Shown here: piece after piece, positions 1 through 4,927 of the stretch | Layout of the letters: each line of letters begins with the position of its first letter | Position numbering within the stretch: position 1 is the stretch's first letter | Source of the DNA: Spirochaetaceae bacterium | GTDB taxonomy: Bacteria; Spirochaetota; Spirochaetia; Treponematales; Treponemataceae | DNA length: 5,316 nucleotides | NCBI GenBank assembly: GCA_031285525.1 | Contig: JAITWB010000103.1 | Location: forward strand, 1 to 5,316 | Direction of reading: 5' to 3' | The notes under the pieces: model-generated | What the model saw: only the letters and a program-made list of their open reading frames with translations | Database searches by the model: none | Told to the model about the DNA's origin: nothing | Translations under genes and position numbers: made by a program

Positions 1-210
1 AAGGGGATCAAGAATGAGCGCCTTCTCGATACGTCCAGAGAACAACAGCAGCATAAACGCCGCCATCAACGCAAGGATAACAGCGGAACCAATAATGATA
101 ATCAGCCCGAGGGACGGCATGAGATGCTCAATGAGCTGAATAAGGATGAGGTGATTGCGGATGTACTGGGGTGGGTAAAGGGGAAGGTAGAAATGAGCAG
201 GGAGAAATGA
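1..210 (+). CDS. 3' end of an unidentified gene (hydrophilic C-terminus)
   Basis: An open frame runs from the window edge to TGA at 208-210 and gives the last 69 residues of a protein. The fragment is hydrophilic, with a Gln/His/Arg/Asn-rich, probably disordered stretch at about residues 14-38. A more ordinary acidic segment follows (NELNKDEVIADVLGWVKGKV). In bases 121-210 the codons start mostly with G, as real genes do. The stop lies inside the left arm of an inverted repeat, mirroring how yhhQ ends at 4162. I do not recognise the family. The competing reading is a minus-strand gene starting at ATG 120-118: the exactly antiparallel codons spell a good membrane helix (LIIIIGSAVILALMAAFM). 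That alternative has no visible Shine-Dalgarno box or promoter, so I prefer the + strand, though only narrowly. Confidence 0.45.
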   Translation, partial: KGIKNERLLDTSREQQQHKRRHQRKDNSGTNNDNQPEGRHEMLNELNKDEVIADVLGWVKGKVEMSREK

Positions 211-266
211 GAAAAGAATCCCTGTAGAATTCTTTTCTCCCTTTTACCTTCTATTTTCTCTTTTTT
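170..266. terminator. bidirectional terminator-like polypurine inverted repeat
   Basis: A perfect 11-bp stem, GAGAAAAGAAT (209-219) with ATTCTTTTCTC (229-239), closes a 9-nt loop. It sits in a longer imperfect inverted repeat whose left arm is almost all purine and whose right arm is almost all pyrimidine, ending in a T6 run at 261-266. It lies between the + strand stop at 210 and the minus-strand stop at 251 and overlaps both gene ends. The last codons of the lipoprotein gene (KKRK) are encoded by the right arm. It resembles the larger element at 4159-4290. Confidence 0.6.
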
Positions 267-1042
267 ATTGCGGACAGAATGCCGAATGACCCCGGAGCGG
301 TCTGATATTTCTGAAAGTAGAGCGTAATAGTGGTCTCATCGAATACAAATACCGAAAAGTTCTTCTCATCAGGGGTTGTGCCTTCTTCGATCATCCCTGT
401 CAGTACAGAGTCCCCGGCGATGTTTATCGTCTCTTCAAGCTGCTTCCGAACTGTTTGGGAGAGCTCCTCAAGCCATCCCGGCTTATCTGTGCCCAGCAGA
501 TCCGCAAGGGTTATAAACTCCCCGGTCTCGTTGTTATAATTCACCGAAAAGCAGGTTTGGATACCGTTTGCCCCTCCGGTATAGTAATAACTGTTGAAGT
601 ACAGGCTGATAAAGGCGGGGTTTATCCGTTTGTATGTCCAATTGAAGATGAACTCATACGGCGGCGTTCCGGTTTCCAGCGATGCATCGCTTTGCCGCAA
701 TGCATCGCTTTGCTCTTTGGGTATGGACGCCCGGAATATGGCGTACTGACTGCGGAGGATAGCGCTTATCTCTTCGTTCAAGGGCTCTTCACCTTCGAAA
801 AAGGGAATCTCTATGCGGCTGGTATACTGTTCAGTCTGTTACGACATATCCAGCGCAGTCATAGGTACCGATTGCACTGAGCCGGTGAACTGTTCATCCC
901 GGAGGGCTGCTTCGGCAGGGATACTCCGGCACGAGACGGTGATGGCGATTACGAGGAGGGTAAGGCAAAGCCTTGCGGCAAGGCGAGGCAGCGCCGTAGA
1001 GATGTTCGCTGTTGGGATTCCTTTGTTTGCAAGTCTATTCAT
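251..1042 (-). pseudogene. PdaC/DUF3298-type lipoprotein gene broken by an in-frame TAA
   Basis: From ATG 1042-1040 the frame encodes a basic n-region, a hydrophobic core (LCLTLLVIAITVSC, residues 25-38) and a possible lipobox cysteine at 38. The protein would be a cell-envelope lipoprotein or exported protein. At codon 68 (841-839) a TAA interrupts it. The same frame continues without any shift as QTEQYTSRIEIPFFEGEEPLNEEI and runs to TAG at 253-251. The downstream part shows the DUF4163/PdaC start (a strand followed by 'PLNEEI') and DUF3298 hallmarks: YYYTGGANG, the segment from ETGEFITLADL, and LYFQKYQTAPGSFG near the end. Intact, the product would have about 263 residues, normal for such proteins (RsiV and PdaC ectodomains are known relatives; the ligand here is unknown). 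The downstream half alone (TTG at 781) would lack a signal peptide. A single CAA/TAA-type change or a sequencing error would explain the break. An 18-nt in-frame duplication encodes QSDALR-QSDASL. Confidence 0.75.
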
Positions 1043-1049
1043 GATAGTA

Positions 1050-1078
1050 AGTATACGCCTAAACAGCGGTTTTGTAAA
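1050..1078 (-). promoter_or_regulatory. sigma70 promoter of the DUF3298 lipoprotein gene
   Basis: On the minus strand TTTACA (1078-1073) is followed after exactly 17 nt by TATACT (1055-1050). Each hexamer is one base off consensus. The ATG at 1042 starts 7 nt after the -10 box, so the expected transcription start falls on or next to the start codon. No Shine-Dalgarno box is visible, which fits a leaderless transcript. Confidence 0.6.
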
Positions 1079-1364
1079 AACGGATACTTCCCTTGTGAGC
1101 AATACCGGGAGTACCGGAAGTGGTGGGTAGTGATAAAGACCCCCGTCCCCGGGGCAGTGTTGGGTATAACAAAAAGGGGACGGGGTGAAAATTAAGAAGG
1201 ATTATAGAATATCATAAAAAGCCCAACTTTTTAGGCTGGGGACGCAGAATACCACAAAACTAAACACAAAAGAACTGGACTTGCCCGGGGCGATGGCTCT
1301 GGAATTTAAGTAGAAGTATGAGGGCTATGATTGGTGGTTTAGCTATAAATCGCTTTCGTAAATA
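1079..1364. other. non-coding stretch between divergent promoters
   Basis: This is the intergenic region between the lipoprotein promoter and the ktrB promoter. It has no open frame worth calling. It holds the tandem-like TACCGG motifs at about 1103-1118, the GC-rich inverted repeat at 1141-1185 and a weak AAAAAG/CTTTTT hairpin (1216-1221 with 1227-1232). On the minus strand the last of these could act as a small terminator (AGCC/GGCT followed by T5). From 1240 to 1364 I see nothing recognisable. Confidence 0.5.
1141..1185. repeat. GC-rich inverted repeat upstream of ktrB
   Basis: CCCCGTCCCC (1141-1150) is perfectly complementary to GGGGACGGGG (1176-1185), giving a 10-bp stem with a 25-nt loop. 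The loop begins GGGG, so CCCCGGGG at 1147-1154 offers a competing fold. It lies about 180 bp upstream of the predicted ktrB promoter and would not be in the ktrB transcript if that promoter is used. Its role is unknown. Confidence 0.55.
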
Positions 1365-1394
1365 TTGATATGGAGAGGTAAAACCGCATATAAT
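1365..1394 (+). promoter_or_regulatory. sigma70 promoter of the ktrB-ktrA cluster
   Basis: TTGATA (1365-1370, one base off TTGACA) is followed after 18 nt by a perfect TATAAT (1389-1394). The ktrB ATG begins at 1401, only 6 nt after the -10 box, so the predicted transcript would start at or within a base or two of the start codon. The TTG of the -35 box could be misread as a gene start in the same frame; that reading would add 12 residues and place the promoter inside the gene. Confidence 0.65.
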
Positions 1395-1400
1395 AGGAGT

Positions 1401-2738
1401 ATGCGGTTTAAAGTGTCCTTTGATAAGGTGCAGCTGTTCTCGTATTTCATTCTGCTCAGTTTTACCGGGACCTTTCTCTTGCAGATTCCCGGGGCGTATA
1501 TATCGGGACAGCCGGTTTCTTTTGTGGATGCGTTGTTTACTGCCGTGTCGGCGGTGTGTGTTACCGGGCTTTCGACGGTGGATATGGCGGTTTATACGAA
1601 GACCGGTTTCTTCATTATAATGCTCCTTATTGAATTAGGCGGGCTCGGTATTATCAGTTTTATTGTTATGTATCTTGCCATGCCGTCGAAGAAGGTTTCT
1701 CTGGTAAACCGCCGGGTTATCAGGGAGTTTTTTATCGATGAGGTGGAGACGAATCCCCGGAAGATATTGAAGAATATTATTCTCTTTATGTTTACTATAG
1801 AGGCTATCGGTGTACTTGCCCTTTGGCTGGCGCTGCGGGGGCGGAATATCGAGTCTCCGCTGTTTACGTCGGTCTTCCTTTCTATTTCCGCTTTTTGTAA
1901 TGCCGGGTTTACCCCTTATTCAGATAATCTCGCTGGTTTTCGGGACTCTGCTGGAGTGAATACTATCGTGATGTGTCTTATCGTTTCCGGGGGATTGGGC
2001 TTTATCGTGATGAAGAATATCTATCAGACGATTATACATAAGCGGCATCGGTTGTCGCTGCATACGAAGATTGTTCTGGGCATGACTATCTCTCTTATCG
2101 TCGTTGGGGCGCTGGTTGTTTTTTTGTCTACCAATACGGAAACCTTTCAAAGTCTTTCGTTGAGTGAGAAGATATTCGCATCCCTTTTTCAGTCTGTGAC
2201 AGCGAGGACTGCGGGGTTTGAAAGTATTCCTCAGACTGAGTTTGCTCCGATTGGGAAGATTTCGACGGCGCTGCTGATGTTTATCGGCGGGTCTCCGGGG
2301 TCTATTGCGGGGGGGATAAAGACGACGACTTTTTTTGTGTTGGTGTTGTATACCATTAATGGGAATGCGAGAGGGAAGGGTGTGCCCCTGATAGACCGCA
2401 GGATAAATATGGCTACCACAGAAAAGGCGATTGGGATTCTCTGTAAGAGTTTGTTTATTGTGTTTGCTTTTTTTATCGGGGTTTCCATAACAGAGGGCGC
2501 TTTGCTTGAGGCTGGGACGTTCACGCTGTTTGATTTGTTTTTTGAAGTGGTTTCGGCTTTTGGTACTGTCGGGCTTTCGCAGGCGCTGTCGCCCCATTTG
2601 TCCGAAGGGGGGAAGCTGTTGATTATTTTAACGATGTTTGTCGGACGTACCGGTGTTTTTGCGATGGCGTTGAATATGACCAGCTATACACGGGCGCGGT
2701 ATGTTGAGTATCCGGATGAACATATTCTGGTAGGATAG
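1401..2738 (+). CDS. ktrB: potassium uptake protein, TrkH/KtrB-type pore subunit
   Basis: This is an integral membrane K+ translocation subunit of the Trk/Ktr/HKT superfamily. The 445-residue product has the fourfold M1-P-M2 layout. All four selectivity-filter glycines are visible: VTGLS (G56), CNAGF (G169), TAGFES (G272) and GTVGLS (G391). The gating loop inside the third repeat is well conserved (GGSPGSIAGGIKTTT, 296-310), as is the late GR motif (VGRTG, G415-R416). The length matches KtrB (about 445-450) better than the longer TrkH of E. coli, and the partner next door is a single-RCK KtrA-like protein. I chose ATG 1401 because MRFKVSFDKVQLFSYF matches the usual family start. An in-frame TTG at 1365 would add 12 residues but coincides with the -35 box. 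AGGAG at 1395-1399 is only 1 nt from the ATG, too close for normal initiation. The stop codon overlaps the Shine-Dalgarno box of ktrA. Assignment to the family is secure; Na+ dependence, known for some KtrB proteins, cannot be read here. Confidence 0.95.
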   Translation: MRFKVSFDKVQLFSYFILLSFTGTFLLQIPGAYISGQPVSFVDALFTAVSAVCVTGLSTVDMAVYTKTGFFIIMLLIELGGLGIISFIVMYLAMPSKKVSLVNRRVIREFFIDEVETNPRKILKNIILFMFTIEAIGVLALWLALRGRNIESPLFTSVFLSISAFCNAGFTPYSDNLAGFRDSAGVNTIVMCLIVSGGLGFIVMKNIYQTIIHKRHRLSLHTKIVLGMTISLIVVGALVVFLSTNTETFQSLSLSEKIFASLFQSVTARTAGFESIPQTEFAPIGKISTALLMFIGGSPGSIAGGIKTTTFFVLVLYTINGNARGKGVPLIDRRINMATTEKAIGILCKSLFIVFAFFIGVSITEGALLEAGTFTLFDLFFEVVSAFGTVGLSQALSPHLSEGGKLLIILTMFVGRTGVFAMALNMTSYTRARYVEYPDEHILVG

Positions 2739-2743
2739 GAGGG
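2737..2743 (+). promoter_or_regulatory. Shine-Dalgarno box of ktrA overlapping the ktrB stop
   Basis: AGGAGGG at 2737-2743 is a near-perfect anti-16S match, 5 nt before the ATG at 2749. Its first two bases are the last two of the ktrB TAG, so the two genes are likely translationally coupled. It contrasts with the poorly placed SD of ktrB and shows that this organism does use SD initiation. Confidence 0.8.
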
Positions 2744-2748
2744 CTTGT

Positions 2749-3471
2749 ATGAAACAAATTGCTATTATCGGGCTGGGTACTTTTGGGATACGGATGTTGG
2801 AGGAGCTCACTGTTTTTGTTTCTGAGATTATTATTATTGACCGTGATGCGGAGATTATTGAAAAATATAAGGATATGGCGAAGGATGCTTTTGTTACCGA
2901 TGCCATTAATGAGGAGGCACTGCAGAAAATTATCCCTCAGGATATCGATTGCGTTATTGTCGATGTGGGCGGGAAGATAGAGGCATCCATTATGACGACG
3001 AATTATCTGCATAAGATGGGTGTGAAGAATATTATTGTGAAAGCCGAAACCGATGAACACGGTGAGGTGTTGAAGATGGTGGGGGCGACCACGGTTGTTT
3101 TTCCGGATCTGGAAGCGGCGAAGCATGTGACGCCGCTGCTTATTTCGAATGCGCTGTTTAACTTTATGTCCATATCCCAGAATATGTCCCTTGCTGAAAT
3201 TCGGGCGTCTCCGGAGGTAATCGGGAAGACGTTAATAGAAGCAAATATTCGTCAGCGATATGATTTGAATGTTGTCGCTTATAGGGAAGGGCTTGATGAG
3301 GAGTTTAAGTTTCCGAATGATCCGTCATATCGGTTTAGCGAAAATAATGTTCTTCTTGTGGCAGGTACGAACGAGGCGATATTGAAGTTTTCGGGCAGTG
3401 AGCTTGCAAGTAAGTATGGTACTACATTGAAGTCGGTTTTGAGTAAACTGTTTTCCTGGCAGCGAAAGTAG
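2749..3471 (+). CDS. ktrA: potassium uptake regulatory subunit, TrkA/KtrA-type (RCK)
   Basis: This is the cytosolic nucleotide-binding subunit that forms a ring under the KtrB pore and gates it. The 240 residues contain one RCK_N Rossmann domain (about 1-130) and one RCK_C domain (about 145-215). The dinucleotide motif reads IIGLGTFG (G8, G10, G13). The acidic residue after the second strand, D31 in IIIIDRD, should contact the ribose, and the family's VTD motif is at 49-51. The C-terminal domain begins around SLAEIRASPEVIGKTL and ends near VLLVAGTNEAILKF. In known KtrA proteins this domain binds c-di-AMP, but no specificity can be read off here. E. coli TrkA is about twice as long with two RCK units, so this is the KtrA type. 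The last 25 residues, basic and Ser-rich, extend beyond the usual end. The start is fixed by the strong SD box; the gene follows ktrB by 10 nt. Confidence 0.93.
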   Translation: MKQIAIIGLGTFGIRMLEELTVFVSEIIIIDRDAEIIEKYKDMAKDAFVTDAINEEALQKIIPQDIDCVIVDVGGKIEASIMTTNYLHKMGVKNIIVKAETDEHGEVLKMVGATTVVFPDLEAAKHVTPLLISNALFNFMSISQNMSLAEIRASPEVIGKTLIEANIRQRYDLNVVAYREGLDEEFKFPNDPSYRFSENNVLLVAGTNEAILKFSGSELASKYGTTLKSVLSKLFSWQRK

Positions 3472-3505
3472 CTCGGCTTTAAAAATATTTTTTGGGATGT
3501 GAAAT

Positions 3506-4162
3506 ATGAGTATTGAAAAGAACAGTTCCGCTGCAGGGATTGTGTCAGGGTTAATCCCCCTTTCCGGGGTGATTATTATTGCCGCTTATGCTGCGGCTCA
3601 GATTCTTGCTGATGTGGGAAGTTTGAAAATAGGCTATCTGTTTCAGATGAGTATTGACGGCGGGACGTTTATCTATCCCATTACGTTTACCCTGCGGGAT
3701 ATGATCCATAAGAAGCTGGGCAAGAAGGCGGCGAGGAGTATTATCTTTACCTGCGGTGCGATTAATCTTGTCATGGCAGGGTACTTTGCGTTGATTGCGC
3801 TTATTCCGGCGGATCCGACCTGGGAGCTGCAAGAGGCCTTTGCCGCGGTTCTTGGTCCGGTGTGGCGTATCGTTGCGGCGAGCATTATTGCGGAGCTTGT
3901 TTCTGAGCTGCTTGATACGGAGATTTATCACTTCTGGGTTACCAAGGTGACGAGACGGCATCAGTGGTCACGGGTGCTTGTTTCTAACGTTGTCAGTATT
4001 CCCGTAGATTCCATGATTTTTTGCTGGATAGCCTTTGGCGGGGATATGCCTATTGCTGTGGTGTGGTCGATTGTGATTGCCAATATTATTGTTAAAGGTG
4101 TTGTGACGCTGGTAAGTATTCCGTTCATCTATATGGTGAAGGACGAACAAGGGATAAGGTAA
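3506..4162 (+). CDS. yhhQ: queuosine precursor transporter (YhhQ / Vut_1 family)
   Basis: This is a predicted inner-membrane carrier for queuosine precursors; E. coli YhhQ imports preQ0/preQ1 for tRNA modification. The 218 residues give about six hydrophobic segments. Family signatures are visible: DGGTFIYPITFTLRDMIHKK (51-70), SELLDTEIYHFWVTKV (133-148) and RVLVSNVVSIPVDSMIF (156-172). Length is typical. The start is well fixed, because an in-frame TGA lies at 3500-3502 just before ATG 3506. The ribosome site is weak (GGGATGTG). The gene begins 34 nt after ktrA on the same strand with no promoter or terminator visible between, so co-transcription with ktrBA is likely. The gap is too short and too unlike the consensus for a preQ1 riboswitch, and no queuosine synthesis genes are present. 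The substrate is inferred from the family; other purine-like compounds are possible. Confidence 0.88.
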   Translation: MSIEKNSSAAGIVSGLIPLSGVIIIAAYAAAQILADVGSLKIGYLFQMSIDGGTFIYPITFTLRDMIHKKLGKKAARSIIFTCGAINLVMAGYFALIALIPADPTWELQEAFAAVLGPVWRIVAASIIAELVSELLDTEIYHFWVTKVTRRHQWSRVLVSNVVSIPVDSMIFCWIAFGGDMPIAVVWSIVIANIIVKGVVTLVSIPFIYMVKDEQGIR

Positions 4163-4290
4163 AAAAGAGAAGGGAGAAAAGAGAAAAGGGAAGGGCTTCC
4201 GGGATCTTGAGACGGAGTGTGATATTGGGATTCTCTTCTTTTCTCCCTTGTATCTTCTCTTTTCTACCTTTCCTACCTTCTCTTTTTTAC
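4159..4290. terminator. bidirectional terminator-like polypurine/polypyrimidine inverted repeat
   Basis: GTAAAAAAGAGAAGG (4159-4173) pairs perfectly over 15 bp with 4276-4290. Inside, AGAAAAGAGAA (4175-4185) pairs with 4255-4265. A competing 13-bp pairing links 4170-4182 with 4237-4249. The left arm is nearly all purine, the right arm nearly all pyrimidine, and T6 at 4283-4288 ends it. It fills the gap between the converging yhhQ and HU-HIG stops and overlaps the yhhQ stop. It should end transcription from both sides. Confidence 0.7.
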
Positions 4291-4677
4291 TTAATCATCA
4301 TCAATCGTTTCAAAAGAAATGTCAGTGAGATCTCGTTTTAAGTTTGTGCTCGGTTGAAAAAGTAATTTAGTTCCCTTTACATGATGGGTTCCTAACTCTT
4401 CCGGTGTTTCCATTCCTTCACTGGTAACGGAAATACGGAAAGAACCAAATCCTTCCAGTTTTATCGTTTGACCAAGTTTTAAGTATAATGGCATGGAATC
4501 AACCAAGGTAGTCAATACAGCCTGTACGTCACCTACAGACATTGATGATCTCTTCGCAATTTCGTTAGCGATGTCCTTCATCCCAACTGTTCCTGATTTT
4601 TCCTGTGTAAAATACCATTTTACCACATCCGGATTTACGGGGTTCTTCCTCTGAATTTTCCGTAATTTGATAGACAT
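4291..4677 (-). CDS. HU family DNA-binding protein, HU-HIG type
   Basis: This is a small nucleoid-associated protein of the HU/IHF fold with the extended HU-HIG form. The 128 residues show the family pattern in order: an N-terminal strand and NPVNPDVVKWYF (12-23), an acidic-basic helix (KDIANEIAKRSSMSVGDVQAVL, beginning at 34), the HU signature GQTIKLEGFGSFRISV (69-84), and the HU-HIG tail LGTHHVKGTKLLFQPSTNLK (95-114). It ends in an acidic DDD. Proteins of this type bind DNA as dimers and are most familiar in Bacteroidota, where several paralogues per genome are usual. Here the gene has its own sigma70 promoter and an AAGGAG box (4694-4689), 11 nt before the ATG, rather long spacing. It converges on yhhQ. 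The unusual palindromic array upstream may bind this protein or its regulator; that is only inference. Its codon use is more A/T-rich (AAA, GAA, TTT) than the ktr genes, which may indicate a different origin. Confidence 0.88.
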   Translation of the reverse strand: MSIKLRKIQRKNPVNPDVVKWYFTQEKSGTVGMKDIANEIAKRSSMSVGDVQAVLTTLVDSMPLYLKLGQTIKLEGFGSFRISVTSEGMETPEELGTHHVKGTKLLFQPSTNLKRDLTDISFETIDDD

Positions 4678-4714
4678 AATGCAGTAATCTCCTTCGCTAA
4701 TAAATTATAGATAA

Positions 4715-4743
4715 ATGATACGAAAAAGAAATTATTTTGTCAA
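4715..4743 (-). promoter_or_regulatory. sigma70 promoter of the HU-HIG gene
   Basis: On the minus strand a perfect TTGACA (4743-4738) is followed after exactly 17 nt by TATCAT (4720-4715). The predicted start near 4708 gives a leader of about 30 nt that contains the AAGGAG box. A second TATAAT lies a few bases downstream (about 4710-4705) but has no good -35 partner. The surroundings are very A/T-rich. Confidence 0.75.
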
Positions 4744-4758
4744 CGAAAAATAAAAAAG

Positions 4759-4790
4759 TTTTTAAAAGAGATGTACAGGTCTTTTAAAAA
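4759..4790. repeat. 32-bp imperfect palindrome centred on TGTACA
   Basis: Two 16-base arms (4759-4774 and 4775-4790) are complementary except at two adjacent positions next to the central TGTACA. The arms are TTTTTAAAAGA and its complement; the core is GAGATGTACAGGTC. It lies 15 bp upstream of the HU-HIG -35 box, where an activator or repressor could act. The core is shared with the 22-bp array further upstream. Confidence 0.7.
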
Positions 4791-4799
4791 AATATACTT

Positions 4800-4828
4800 T
4801 TTTATGAAGAAAAAGATTCGTCATAAAA
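4800..4828. repeat. inverted repeat TTTTATGA...TCATAAAA
   Basis: TTTTATGA (4800-4807) pairs with TCATAAAA (4821-4828). After one mismatch GAA (4809-4811) pairs with TTC (4817-4819), leaving a 5-nt loop. It lies between the 32-bp palindrome and the 22-bp array and shares no sequence with either. Confidence 0.55.
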
Positions 4829-4829
4829 T

Positions 4830-4927
4830 GGTGTACAGGTCTCGATCACGAGATGTACAAGTCTTGATCACGAGATGTACGAGTCTTGATCACGAGATGT
4901 ACATCTCGTGATCGGGAGATGTACATG
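4830..4927. repeat. 22-bp tandem array with alternating 6-bp palindromes
   Basis: Four full units and the start of a fifth begin at 4830, 4852, 4874, 4896 and 4918, exactly 22 bp apart. The unit is GATGTACAAG followed by TCTTGATCACGA. Each carries TGTAC(A) near its start and a GATC-centred TGATCA-type palindrome 11 bp later. The fourth unit departs from the others and, with the third, forms a perfect 26-bp palindrome at 4888-4913 (half-site GATCACGAGATGT). The fifth decays after GATGTACATG. Spacing by 22 bp puts every unit on the same face of the helix. It is not a CRISPR array, as there are no variable spacers. Confidence 0.85.

Noticed and set aside
1..120. Minus-strand gene start (MPSLGLIIIIGSAVILALMA...) from ATG 120-118
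   Set aside because: It is a convincing membrane helix, but there is no ribosome site or promoter before it, and the opposite frame ends neatly at a convergent terminator. Kept as an alternative, not called.
455..880. 141-codon + strand frame
   Set aside because: It is the antisense shadow of the DUF3298 gene, which has recognisable motifs; this frame has none.
1130..1250. ydaO (c-di-AMP) riboswitch before ktrB
   Set aside because: Only a GGGGTGAA phrase fits; the CCGAxCC/GACAGCTAACC-type blocks are absent and the promoter lies downstream.
1318..1368. 16-codon leader peptide before ktrB
   Set aside because: It has no Shine-Dalgarno box and lies upstream of the predicted promoter.
1365..1400. 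TTG start adding 12 residues to KtrB
   Set aside because: The TTG is part of the -35 hexamer of a near-consensus promoter, and the extension does not look like the family's N-terminus.
1920..2597. 225-codon minus-strand frame inside ktrB
   Set aside because: Very rich in Arg/Lys/Gln/Pro/His, as expected opposite a hydrophobic gene; no motif and no ribosome site.
3472..3505. preQ1 riboswitch before yhhQ
   Set aside because: The 34-nt gap is A/T-rich with no C-rich loop or pseudoknot pattern of the preQ1 aptamer.
4830..4927. CRISPR array
   Set aside because: The repeats are continuous 22-bp units with no unique spacers, and there are no cas genes nearby.
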